Shown piece after piece: positions 1-10,300 of a stretch of 64,000 nucleotides of DNA (positions are counted from its first letter, which is position 1; every line of letters begins with the position of its first letter). Made by a program: the position numbers and the translations under genes. The notes beneath the pieces were generated by a model. That model searched no databases, was not told where the DNA came from, and saw only the letters and a list, made by a program, of their open reading frames with translations. Origin of the DNA: Arion vulgaris (taxonomy: Eukaryota; Mollusca; Gastropoda; Stylommatophora; Arionidae); the NCBI GenBank assembly GCA_020796225.1, contig CM036761.1, forward strand, positions 38,810,428-38,874,427, written 5' to 3'.

Positions 1-2714
1 ACGATACATACACACATATAGAGAGCATCAGCATACAGGACGCAGAGTAAACACGATACATACAAACATATAGAGAGCATCAGCATACAGGACGCAGAGT
101 AAACACGATACATACAAACATATAGAGAGTATCAGCATACAGGACGCAGAGTAAACACGATACATACAAACATATAGAGAGCATCAGCATACAGGACGCA
201 GAGTAAACACGATACATACAAACATATAGAGAGCATCAGCATACAGGATGCAGAGTAAACACGATACATACAAACATATAGAGAGCATCAACATACAGGA
301 CGCAGAGTAAACACGATACATACAAACATATAGAGAGCATCAGCATACAGGACGCAGAGTAAACACGATACATACAAACATATAGAGAGCATCAGCATAC
401 AGGACGCAGAGTAAACACGATACATACAAACATATAGAGAGCATCAGCATACAGGACGCAGAGTAAACACGATACATACAAACATATAGATAGCATCAGC
501 ATACAGGACGCAGAGTAAACACGATACATACAAACATATATAGAGCATCAGCATACAGGACGCAGAGTAAACACGATACATACAAACATATAGAGACATC
601 AGCATACAGGACGCAGAGTAAACACGATACATACAAACATATAGAGAGCATCAGCATACAGGACCAGAGTAAACACGATACATACAAACATATAGAGAGC
701 ATCAGCATACAGGACGCAGAGTAAACACGATACATACAAACATATAGAGAGCATCAGCATACAGGACGCAGAGTAAACACGATACATACAAACATATAGA
801 GAGCATCAGCATACAGGACGCAGAGTAAACACGATACATACAAACATATAGAGAGCATCAGCATACAGGACGCAGAGTAAACACGATACATACAAACATA
901 TAGAGAGCATCAGCATACAGGACGCAGAGTAAACACGATACATACAAACATATAGAGAGCATCAGCATACAGGACGAGAGTAAACACGATACATACAAAC
1001 ATATAGAGAGCATCAGCATACAGGACGCAGAGTAAACACGATACATACAAACATATAGAGAGCATCAGCATACAGGATGCAGAGTAAACACGATACATAC
1101 AAACATATAGAGAGCATCAGCATACAGGACGCAGAGTAAACACGATACATACAAACATATAGAGAGCATCAGCATACAGGACGCAGAGTAAACACGATAC
1201 ATACAAACATATAGAGAGTATCAGCATACAGGACGCAGAGTAAACACGATACATACAAACATATGAGAGCATCAGCATACAGGACGCAGAGTAAACACGA
1301 TACATACAAACATATAGAGAGCATCAGCATACAGGATGCAGAGTAAACACGATACATACAAACATATAGAGAGCATCAACATACAGGACGCAGAGTAAAC
1401 ACGATACATACAAACATATAGAGAGCATCAGCATACAGGACGAAGAGTAAACACGATACATACAAACATATAGAGAGCATCAGCATACAGGACGCAGAGT
1501 AAACACGATACATACAAACATATAGAGAGCATCAGCATACAGGACGCAGAGTAAACACGATACATACAAACATATAGAGAGCATCAGCATACAGGATGCA
1601 GAGTAAACACGATACATACAAACATATAGAGAGCATCAGCATACAGGATGCAGAGTAAACACGATACATACAAACATATAGAGAGCATCAGCATACAGGA
1701 CACAGAGTAAACACGATACATACAAACATATAGAGAGCATCAGCATACAGGACGCAGAGTAAACACGATACATACACACATATAGAGAGCATCAGCATAC
1801 AGGACGCAGAGTAAACACGATACATAAAAACATATAGAGAGCATCAGCATACAGGATGCAGAGTAAACACGATACATACAAACATATAGAGAGCATCAGC
1901 ATACAGGATGCAGAGTAAACACGATACATACAAACATATAGAGAGCATCAGCATACAGGACGCAGAGTAAACACGATACATACAAACATATAGAGAGCAT
2001 CAGCATACAGGACGCAGAGTAAACACGATACATACAAACATATAGAGAGCATCAGCATACAGGACGCAGAGTAAACACGATACATACAAACATATAGAGA
2101 GCATCAGCATACAGGACGCAGAGTAAACACGATACATACAAACATATAGAGAGTATCAGCATACAGGACGCAGAGTAAACACGATACATACAAACATATA
2201 GAGAGCATCAGCATACAGGACGCAGAGTAAACACGATACATACAAACATATAGAGAGCATCAGCATACAGGATGCAGAGTAAACACGATACATACAAACA
2301 TATAGAGAGCATCAGCATACAGGATGCAGAGTAAACACGATACATACAAACATATAGAGAGCATCAGCATACAGGATGCAGAGTAAACACGATACATACA
2401 AACATATAGAGAGCATCAGCATACAGGACGCAGAGTAAACACGATACATACAAACATATAGAGAGCATCAGCATACAGGACGCAGAGTAAACACGATACA
2501 TACAAACATATAGAGAGCATCAGCATACAGGACGCATAGTAAACACGATACATACAAACATATAGAGAGCATCAGCATACAGGATGCAGAGTAAACACGA
2601 TACATACAAACATATAGAGAGCATCAGCATACAGGACGCAGAGTAAACACGATACATACAAACATATAGAGAGCATCAGCATACAGGACGCAGAGTAAAC
2701 ACGATACATACAAA
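1..2714. repeat. 52-bp satellite array (about 52 copies)
   Basis: The unit runs from cgcagagtaa to cagcatacagga and repeats head to tail with a 52-base period from the first base of the window, so the array continues to the left. Units differ by a few substitutions (cgcag/tgcag, gagagcatc/gagagtatc) and occasional one- or two-base indels. Several minus-strand frames stay open across units, but they change frame with each unit because 52 is not a multiple of three, so no protein is inferred. The right end is marked by a hAT MITE. Confidence 0.97.
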
Positions 2715-2876
2715 CAGTGGCGGCTTGTGATCATTTTTGTTGGTGGTGTCAGACATATATTTTGGGAAAAATCATGGTTTTGGGTTGTTATGTGTTAATT
2801 TATAAAATAATAAATACACGTTGTACATTATATTTGGTGGGCCGCCCCAGTGGCCCTTAATGTCGAGCCGCGACTG
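2715..2876 (+). mobile_element. hAT-type MITE, copy 1
   Basis: It begins cagtggcggc and ends ccgcgactg, an imperfect inverted terminal repeat of about 14 bp. It is flanked by an exact 8-bp direct repeat, catacaaa, at 2707-2714 and 2877-2884. An 8-bp target duplication with CAG...CTG ends is the mark of the hAT superfamily. No coding capacity, so non-autonomous. The duplicated target is satellite sequence, but the sequence after the right copy is not satellite. Confidence 0.85.
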
Positions 2877-3339
2877 CATACAAATCAGATGTGCGCTCAG
2901 TCCTACTGTATTGATTAGGTACATGGAAATCAAGTACCAAGACAAGAAGTCGCATAAGAGGCTGTGATGGAAGATGACTCAACAGAATATTCTTTGAGAT
3001 CAAAGAATACCTAATACTGAGATCCCACAACATACATACATCAAACACATCAACACGTTTAGAAAATGAGGAGATGGAAGTGGTTGGCGCATACATTAAC
3101 TCTTTATCTCCAAGAAAATTTTGGTTGCTGGTCCCGCTCTGCCAGAACATATTTCTAGCAAAATTTTTCAAAATGGAGTGATCTTGGAAATATGCCTATA
3201 ACTTCAGTTCTGTGTGAACTAAATTTAAAATGTTGGTATCAAATGATGCAGAATTCAATTCTGAACAATCTGATAATAAATAGTTATACATGTAAATTAG
3301 TATTTATTTACTAATGTAGAAGAACAGACACCACAGGGG

Positions 3340-3545
3340 TCTCTAAAACTGAATCCCAGCTGCAAAATGGATGGGGAAAGACCTACAGACACATGGAGAC
3401 GAATTTTAGTCTGAGAAAGAGAATAGAAGAAATAATCTGGAATGAATTAAACTGGCATGCTTAAAACAAATCTGGTTGGAGGAACTTTATTGATTTCTTA
3501 TGCTAGAACTAAAGAGAAGAAGAAAATAGAAGAAGATGTCTAATA
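3340..3545 (+). pseudogene. non-LTR retrotransposon C-terminal remnant
   Basis: A broken plus-strand reading gives a Lys-Met-Asp-Gly-Glu-Arg-Pro-Thr-Asp-Thr-Trp-Arg-Arg stretch followed by stops, then a Tyr-Ala-Arg-Thr-Lys-Glu-Lys-Lys end. This recalls the basic G-R-P-x-x-T-W-R-R tail of RTE-like reverse transcriptases. It is short and heavily decayed, so the call is weak. Confidence 0.3.
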
Positions 3546-4070
3546 TGTCAGTGTTGGTTCTACTTTACGTTACTGCAAGCCATGTACAAGAATCTCGCAA
3601 TCTTGTTTAGTCTCCAAAATCAGTTTTCCCGATCCCATTTTTTCTGGTATTTATAAACAACTTGAGAACTCAGCTTATAAAGGAGTCGTTAACAACCCCA
3701 TAACCAGGATTAGACTATCAGAAGTTACAATTTGTTGATTACAATTACTGCTCCCTGCCGGTCCAGTTTTGAAAAACATCATCTAAATTTTATCTTTATT
3801 TAATATCATGATCAAATGTGTTCAATATGTAGTTAATATACATTTAGTACATGTCTTTTCAATGTCTTGACTTGTTTATTACTCTCTGAACTTTGGGGAG
3901 AATTATATATGACTTATATTTGCATTACTCTTTCCACGATCTCTGACCCTGCTCTTTATGGATTCTCGGGAAAATCCGACATCCTTTAGTCCGCAAGAAA
4001 AGTATTTCCTATAGAAACATATTATTTTAACACTAACTAAGTCTTGTCTTATCCCCATATGCTTTTTTTC
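3546..4070. other. AT-rich non-coding stretch
   Basis: No credible exon, RNA gene or repeat of a recognised family was seen here. Confidence 0.5.
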
Positions 4071-4206
4071 CCCGATCCAGAAGCACTTGAGCTGCCAGCT
4101 CTTCGGTTCGGCGCCATCGTAACCCTTCGGTTTGGTGCCACGAACACCGTAGATCTAGAGGACCTGTGGCTTTTCTATCAGCCCGCGGAGTTAAACCGCA
4201 CTCACA
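4071..4206 (-). repeat. SINE family 1, 5'-truncated copy
   Basis: Read on the minus strand it carries the B-box-like region, the gtggcaccaaaccgaag body and the gcttctggatcgggg end followed by an A-rich tail. The tRNA-like head is cut at about 4206. It abuts the decayed LINE tail to the right. Confidence 0.75.
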
Positions 4207-4500
4207 GGGTCGCGAAGCGGCGAGGGAGTTTCAGTTTCTATCGTGCGCCAAGTGTTTTGCATTTTTGTAGTTGTTAGTGTTTGATGTCGCATGATATCTG
4301 TGATTTTATCTATCCATCGGTTTCTTGGTTGTCCTCGTGCTCTGTGGCTGAGTTGTCGGTTGTTATAGGCGTGAGATGGTAGTAGATCGGGTTTCATTCT
4401 CATTAGGTAACCGAACCATTTTATTTGTTGTTTTCTAATATGAGTGATACCAACGACATTTATAATGTTCCCATTTCCCAATCTATACAGTCTTGTTACA
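4207..4500 (-). pseudogene. LINE reverse transcriptase C-terminal fragment
   Basis: The minus strand encodes a frame with Lys-Trp-Phe-Gly-Tyr-Leu-Met-Arg-Met followed about 25 residues later by Arg-Ala-Arg-Gly-Gln-Pro-Arg-Asn-Arg-Trp-Ile-Asp. The K-W-F-G-H-x-x-R and R-G-R-P-x-x-R-W motifs lie at the end of many RTE/CR1-type open reading frames. The catalytic domain is absent. No intact gene is implied. Confidence 0.65.
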
Positions 4501-5148
4501 TTGACGACGGCTTATAAACATTTCATTTCACAAGTTGTGATCTTTCTCTCTTACGATTCAGTTAACAAATAAGTAAGGGAAAAAAATATGATAATTTTGA
4601 AAAAATCTGAGTTACTTATGAATTAATTATTCATTGTTGAGTGTTGCCAAGCTTTAAAGTGTGGTGTTTATTTTGTTTCGCCTGTACCACCAGCCCAGAT
4701 TGAAGTTGATTTGTGGATAATGTTTATAGAGAGTAAGAATTCACAGAAATAGATTGTACCAAAAACTTCAATAATACAATATTTGATCAGATTAGAACCT
4801 GATTGTCCTACCATGGTTAGAAACATTTCTCGCTTGACTACACGTCTCACAGCATATTCTCTGGTTATCTGGTCTATAGCAAAGTCCAGGAGTCTGTCTC
4901 ACAGTCTCACAGCTGATAGCCCTGTCTCCATACTGCACCCTAGAGTGCATCTACCATAAGATGAAGGATAACAAGCAATTATTCAAGCAGTCTTGGAGAT
5001 CATGTTATGAAATAAAGATATAAACTTAGAGATGATGGTTTTGAAAATTTGACCGGTAGCGAGCAGTAATTACAAGCAACAAGTTGTAACTTCCGAAATA
5101 GCGTATCCTATATATATATAACATTTCACTGATGTATATAGAAGAAGT
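4501..5148. other. non-coding stretch
   Basis: A-T rich sequence with no recognised gene, RNA or repeat family. Confidence 0.45.
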
Positions 5149-5398
5149 GAACATCTGTAGCTCAAGCGGTAGTGAGCTCGATCACAAACCCAAGCGTACC
5201 TGTTTCAAACTCCGCGGTGGACAAGTTTGGAAGCAAATTCGTTTCCGTGGTGTTTTTACAAAGGTAAAAATAGACCTCACCGTTCAGAAAGCAATGGCAA
5301 ACTACTGAAGGTATAAGTGGTGCCTAGAAAATCAACAACTCGTTTACTGTTGTTGATGGCTACGTCCTGTAAAGGATATGCCACGATTTAATTTTCAT
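5149..5398 (+). repeat. SINE family 2a, full-length copy
   Basis: The head ctgtagctcaagcggtagtg matches a tRNA A box, and tttcaaactccgcgg is a B-box-like match. The body carries the shared segment around cagaaagcaatggcaaac, and the end is gatatgccacgattt. It is the reference copy for the family in this window. Confidence 0.85.
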
Positions 5399-5405
5399 AT
5401 GGAGG

Positions 5406-5650
5406 ATGGTGGCGTCTGTGGCTTAGGAGATAGTGACTCGGTCTATTAATCCCGACGTTCTGAGTTCGAATCATGCTACGGACAATTTGGTTGCAAATTG
5501 TTTCGTGTGGATTTTTACAAAAGAACGATGGCACCACCCGTTCAGAAAGCAATGGCAAACTACTGAACGTAATAAGCCTAGAAAAATCACAAACAGCGTT
5601 AAAAAGCTGGGGTTGATTCGCAAAGTCATTTAAAGGATATGCAATTAACA
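5406..5650 (+). repeat. SINE family 2b copy
   Basis: It differs from family 2a in its head (ctgtggcttaggagatagtg, gagttcgaatcatgc) but shares the body around cagaaagcaatggcaaac and the aaggatatgcaatta end. It follows the 2a copy directly in the same orientation. Confidence 0.82.
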
Positions 5651-6019
5651 TATATATAGTAGGATGTTCATTTCCCTATACAGTTGATTCGAATCTCCAA
5701 TTTGTAATGTTGACTTTATTGCTATTTGTATTTATTTTCCATTTGTTGTTTACAATACAGACTATTCGTGTTTGCAATGGTTTATTAGTCGATAACTTCG
5801 CGAGCATTTTGATTCTTTCAACAGAACACACTCAGGTCAAACAATGTAGTCAACATATTATTATGTTCATATGTTAATACTGTCCTGTTCATGCCGAGGA
5901 CATACTTCTACATTGACAGTAAAGTCAAGTAAGCAACCCGTTTTTTATACCATGAGGTATATTGTAGAATACTGTTTTAGACAAGTATATATCTTTGATA
6001 AACATCACACAATGGGTGA

Positions 6020-6300
6020 TTGGGGTAAACATGATAGTGGTTGTGGTTACTTCCATTATATTGAGAATAAAATACAACCAACCACCAATAACAGCATACA
6101 GTAAAAATAGATCGGGTACTAGAGCTAAGGGAAGACCAAGAAAAGATGGATAGACAATATCAAGACACACTATATAAACAAGGATATAACACAACAAGGG
6201 ACTCACTGGCCCTAGAACGCAAATTAAAGCTCCCATCCCTACGCTTAACGGCAAGAGTGGACAGCCAACTACATCTTCCACCTGGGAATAGACAATAGAA
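6020..6300 (+). pseudogene. LINE 3' end, family with G-R-P-R-K-R-W-I-D tail
   Basis: The plus strand reads Lys-Gly-Arg-Pro-Arg-Lys-(stop/Arg)-Trp-Ile-Asp-Asn-Ile and ends in a non-coding tail around ccacctgggaatagacaata. The same tail occurs at 52300-52497 (+) and 59590-59760 (-), so it is a dispersed family. Frameshifts and stops are present. Confidence 0.6.
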
Positions 6301-6356
6301 TAGAATAGTGGTTACTTCTGAGAGGTTTCCTGGTACTCACTTGAGTTGGGACTCGA

Positions 6357-6462
6357 GATACATCCGATTGTGGTAAAAAAAAACCTCCCTGTGATTGAAC
6401 CAAGATCATCCGTCTAAGATTGAAGCGTAATAACCACTAGACTACTACGGTTCCGTGTATTG
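6357..6462 (-). repeat. tRNA-derived SINE-like head
   Basis: The minus strand contains tagtagtctagtggttat and, about 35 bases later, ttggttcaatcacaggg, spaced like tRNA A and B boxes. No closed cloverleaf with a clean acceptor stem was found, so it is taken as a SINE fragment, not a tRNA gene. Confidence 0.45.
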
Positions 6463-6585
6463 ACAGTAACTTTACGACAATTGATGATGTTTTTGGATGG
6501 TAAGAAGAGAGGTCAACAGAATGGAAATTGATAATTAAAGATGTTGTAAATTAATGATTATGACGAAGAAGATGATGACACTCAC

Positions 6586-6699
6586 TGATTCTCCTCAATT
6601 TCTCACATGTTTCACAGCAAGTCTGCCTGTTCTTCACATCGTAACAGTCAGACGCACTTATTGAGGAGCATTGCTGAGAGTGGTCACCATACTCACAAC
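6586..6699 (-). CDS. Cys-rich exon, PLAC/ShK-like module
   Basis: An internal exon of 114 bases is bounded by a gatacacag acceptor and a gtgagt donor, both phase 1. Its 37 complete codons show cysteines in the pattern C-x8-C-x7-C-x8-C-C-x2-C, ending Cys-Cys-Glu-Thr-Cys. That spacing resembles the PLAC domain at the C-terminus of ADAMTS, papilin and lacunin proteins, and less closely the ShK toxin-fold domain. It would be extracellular and disulphide-bonded. A related exon lies at 9572-9512. The symmetric phase would let such exons be duplicated or skipped without breaking the frame. Which upstream exon it joins is unknown: the charged exon at 12511 ends in phase 0 and cannot splice directly to it. 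Confidence 0.5.
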
Positions 6700-6792
6700 C
6701 TGTGTATCAGCACCAGTAACAATATTTATTACTGACTAGTTCAAATATAATAATAATTATTATTATAATTATAATTCATCTCGTACCGTTAT

Positions 6793-6835
6793 ACGACAAG
6801 CTATTTGATGATGGTGATGATGATGATGATTTAGG
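6793..6835 (+). repeat. (GAT)n-type LINE 3' tail
   Basis: The sequence acaagctatttgatgatg followed by a GAT-rich run is the same terminus seen at the end of longer LINE fragments at 36975 and 51411. This is probably an extremely 5'-truncated insertion. Confidence 0.5.
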
Positions 6836-6977
6836 GGATTAAAGCCTCTTTAAGCAGAGGCGCGACTCCTTCAACCTAAGGATGAGCCTTTTATTAGTGA
6901 TATGATAGATTGTAAACCAACAACCATGAAAAATAAGAATTAACTCCTTTCGGAGAATCCAAGATAATAACTAGATC

Positions 6978-7150
6978 CAGTGGCGGCTCGTGCCATTTTT
7001 TTGGTGGGGTCAGACGCAAATTTTAGGAAAAATCATGGGTGTTTTTGAGTATTTTAAGTATTTACTATTATTTGTCTATTCCGGGGAAGTTATTCCCTTT
7101 GGTTTTGGTGGGGCCGGGCCACACTGGCCCTTAATGACGAGCCGCCCCTG
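6978..7150 (+). mobile_element. hAT-type MITE, copy 2
   Basis: The ends are cagtggcggctcgt and acgagccgcccctg, a 14-bp inverted repeat with one mismatch. The element is flanked by the exact 8-bp repeat actagatc at 6970-6977 and 7151-7158. It has no coding capacity and belongs to the same family as the copies at 2715, 30625, 47298 and 54095. Confidence 0.9.
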
Positions 7151-7439
7151 ACTAGATCACTGTCCTGTGACTTATTTATGTAAACAGTGCTCGTCCTGCC
7201 ACAAAATGATGGCAGTAAATGCTAAATGTTAAAATTTGCTTCATTTAAGATTAATTTGTTCAATGTCTATCTAAACCGAAACTAACGAGCTGCAGTAACA
7301 ACGTTATACGAGTTTAGCAACAAGATCAAAATTAGTTTTATACGTTAACGCTGAGATATACATACACATATAATCATACACATATCATTTATACACATTT
7401 ACATATAATATAGTCAGGCACTGGTATATGCAATAGTTC

Positions 7440-7898
7440 TTCTTCCCTTTTCAGTTCACAACGGAGCACAGCTCATATCTTCTTCAACTTTCAACTCAAT
7501 GGACACGGTCTTCAACAAACTTCTTGCAGCTCTTCCTCTCTCCTACCATCCTTTCCAATTCTTTCCATGTTTTACATATCCCCAGCACTCATCTCCAGGT
7601 CCGTCTAGGCCTTCCCTACTCCTCTTTCCCTGTGGGTTCCAAAACAGTGCCTGTCTTGCAATGCTTCTGGTCGGTCTCCTCAATGTATGTCCTATCCACC
7701 ACATTCGTCTCTTCAGACAATACTTAGTCAGTGCTTATTCTTCTCCACTTCTCGTGGAGCATGGGCCTCAACTGTAGTTCTCTACTTTTCCTTGTCTCTG
7801 GCTGTTTTTCTTTATGGCTTAACATGATAATCAAGCATCTTTCTACTCCTCAAGAAGACGTCGTCTACAGATCTGTTTGAGGTGTTAGTTCCGTTTCA

Positions 7899-7900
<2 letters not shown>
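7440..7900 (-). pseudogene. LINE reverse transcriptase tail remnant
   Basis: The minus strand gives a broken Gly-Arg-Pro-Arg-Arg-Thr-Trp-Arg motif and, downstream, Lys-Asn-Trp and Glu-Leu-Cys-Ser-Val fragments. This order fits the basic tail and the ...W-R-x-x-V-x-x-L-C-S end of some non-LTR reverse transcriptases. Several stops and frame changes are present. A (TGAT)n microsatellite lies to the right at about 7900-7935. Confidence 0.35.
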
Positions 7901-7932
<32 letters not shown>

Positions 7933-7935
7933 AGG

Positions 7936-8808
7936 ATCATCATCATTGCACTTCCGTGAGTAATCATGTGTGCTCCGATCTCTTTCTTACACAGGAAGAT
8001 CTCAGGGACAGTCCAGAACTCCGTGTAACTCCGAATTCCATAATACATCAGGTTTCCGATGTAATTTCGAAGATTGTGAACAAATTCTGTAGGAATTTTA
8101 TTAACTAATCTTTTTCTAATGAATTTTGACCTCCAAAGGGTTCTTTTACGTGCTCAACTTAGACACGGGACCTACATTTAATCGTCCGTCTCCGATAGGA
8201 CTAGGAACTCTATCTCATCAACACTGAGATCAGGGATCCCTAGGAAAAATATCCCAAATGGCTCTACGAGGGAGCGCACTAATTACCTTTGAAACGAGAA
8301 GTGAGCACCTAGCATCTACGCCACAGAGACCACTTTCTCTTATGGGTTTCACCCAGCTGCTTGTCTAGTGAGACTCGACTGTGTCTTCCGCAGGTATACC
8401 TGTACAGTGACAACCTGCTTTAGGGAATTCTTCTCTGAATTTGGTTTATGGGTTTACTCACCAAACCTTTTCATCGAATGTGTAAAGCTGCAAGCCAGTA
8501 GAGACTTAAAATCAGCGTTTACCTTTTCCTAGATAAGTCATTCTACCAGGTAGAATTAACAAACTCTATCTACCCCAAGTTACTGGTTTTCTTGCTCAAG
8601 TTACTGGTCATTCTCCATTCTTCTGTGTGTTAAAAGTAGTTCCCTCACGAGAAGGTCAGGAGCTGGACTTGATGGTCAGTGGCTTTAAGAGACGGACGCC
8701 TTGGAACCAGGTACTATTTATTTTTCAACTAAACCAGTGCAAATCAGTCTCTATTTTTTTAATACTTGAAAACATTTGAGCCTATAGATTCCAACTCTTA
8801 TGGGAAAT
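7936..8808. other. non-coding stretch
   Basis: Nothing I can name was seen; no open frame has family motifs and no tandem structure is present. Confidence 0.4.
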
Positions 8809-8880
8809 TGGCATAGCCCAGCAGCAGTGTGCTGAATCAAAACACTATAATTAAAGGTTCAACTCCCGGTAGATTGATTC
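8809..8880 (+). repeat. tRNA-like SINE head (weak)
   Basis: The stretch contains ggcatagcccagcagcag and a good B-box match, aggttcaactccc, at tRNA-like spacing. No family partner was found in the window. Confidence 0.3.
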
Positions 8881-8938
8881 TCTGGTCTATCCAGCTCAAA
8901 ATGGTTGCAACAATTTTTGAATTGGTAGAAATTCCAAA

Positions 8939-9313
8939 TGGCGAAACACATAATAACAAAGTAATGTATTTTTACAAAATATAAAAACAATGACAACACA
9001 CAGCAACGTTTCGACCAAAGGCCTTTATCAAGCAAGCCAACAGGAGTGACGAATTTCACAGCACACTACATAGACTTTGACAAAGATATTACAACGTATT
9101 AATATGTCCAGATTTTCTTGTCAGTGAGTATTTTTGACCATTGCATAATCTTTGTCAAAGTCTATGTAGTGTGCTGTGAAATCGTCCCTGTTTGCTTGAT
9201 AAAGGCCTTGTCGAAACGTTGCTTGTATTGTCATTGTTTTTGTATTTTGTAAAACTACATCTTTGTATTACGTGTTTCGCCATTTAATAGTTTTACTGCA
9301 GTCTCCATCTATA
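8939..9313. mobile_element. fold-back element resembling a Penelope-like pLTR
   Basis: Two arms of about 135-150 bases face each other (8939-9087 and 9148-9284) around a loop of about 60 bases, with a one-sided tail to 9313. The insertion is flanked by a 17-bp direct repeat with one mismatch (ttggtagaaattccaaa at 8922-8938, ttgatagaaattccaaa at 9314-9330). Each arm carries a cttgataaaggcc ... gtcgaaacgttg segment that recalls the two conserved strands of a hammerhead ribozyme, as reported for Penelope-like elements. Positions expected to be C and G in the core are T and A here, so a functional ribozyme is doubtful. No reverse transcriptase is present. Confidence 0.5.
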
Positions 9314-9511
9314 TTGATAGAAATTCCAAACCACTGCCGACGCTACCGTATTACAGCTGCTCTGATTTCCCTTTCTGTTACCTGAGTGTAAATGAGCACC
9401 ATATGGCCTGCTCCAGAACAACTATCACATGTACGTACAAACACAAAACCACATAAAACGAGCATCATATCTTGCCCAGAAATAAAATAAAAAAACATGA
9501 CCTTTACTTAC

Positions 9512-9572
9512 CTATTCGCGAAGGCTTTTTCAATGGTATGCATGTTTCACAGCAAAGTCTGGATGTGTATTC
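9512..9572 (-). CDS. second Cys-rich exon or exon remnant (CC-E-T-C)
   Basis: The minus strand encodes Cys-Tyr-Thr-His-Glu-Tyr-Thr-Ser-Arg-Leu-Cys-Cys-Glu-Thr-Cys and then about ten residues up to a gtaagt donor in phase 1. This matches the second half of the exon at 6699-6586 (Cys, eight residues, Cys-Cys-Glu-Thr-Cys). The first half of the module is missing: a tRNA-like SINE head lies immediately upstream at 9596-9662. It may be an exon whose 5' part was displaced, or a decayed duplicate. The 5' boundary is not certain. Confidence 0.35.
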
Positions 9573-9595
9573 GTGTGTGTAACACACGCACGCAC

Positions 9596-9662
9596 CTAAC
9601 TGTTGAACCGCTAGTTCACAACTCAATCCGTTTATTCGAAGTTCGATTCCCGTATCTGGACA
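9596..9662 (+). repeat. tRNA-derived SINE-like head
   Basis: The plus strand holds taactgttgaaccgctagtt and a strong B box, gaagttcgattcccg, followed by AT-rich sequence. It sits against the truncated side of the Cys-rich exon remnant. Confidence 0.4.
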
Positions 9663-10300
9663 ATTCTAAAATCAGAAACAAAGAAGAAAGATGTATGATT
9701 CCTATTAAATGACTTCAAGACGTCAAGGGAGAATAAATCCATACACACATATATGACGACGCCCATTTACATAAAAACACCAATGTTATGTTATGCTATG
9801 CGATCGACGTCATGGCCCATTGAGCATTCCTATGCGTTCTCTGTCCTCCGCTGCAGCAGCCATCATAAAGACCACTTGCTCATCTTACCCATGAGAAGTT
9901 AATTAGTATATCTTCTCTCTCTAGCACGAAAACAACACTGTCTAGCATGTCAAAACGTACTCATAATTCTTGCACTCGTTTCAGTGTCTGAATACACTAA
10001 TACATACACGTACATATGTATACACAACAAATCAAATATACGAACATACACTTTCGCATACAAGTTTGTACAAACACACAGATTCTAACATACATACATT
10101 AATACACACATACACCTACCTACAACTAATAAAATAAGTTTTTCATTAATCTACATCATTTAGCACTCTTTTCCCGCCCTAACCAGTTGTTACAGATACT
10201 ACCATGACTCATCGTAGACACTTCCTTTCTGTCGTGACTAGTTTTCTTCTATCGTTTGATGTCATCGTCCAGCAGATATGTATCCTAAAAGTAAAACTAT

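Noticed and set aside
444..1357. Minus-strand frames rich in Cys, Leu, Tyr and Met
   Set aside because: They are windows of the 52-bp satellite. The frame changes with each unit and no start, splice or codon bias supports translation.
1..2714. CRISPR-like regular repetition and a possible hammerhead in the 52-bp unit
   Set aside because: There are no unique spacers; the whole 52-bp unit repeats. The minus-strand ctgatgctc is not followed by a gaaa strand with suitable pairing.
5925..6281. Hydrophobic minus-strand frame, possible membrane protein
   Set aside because: It is antisense to a LINE 3' tail found elsewhere in the window (52300, 59700), so the frame is incidental.
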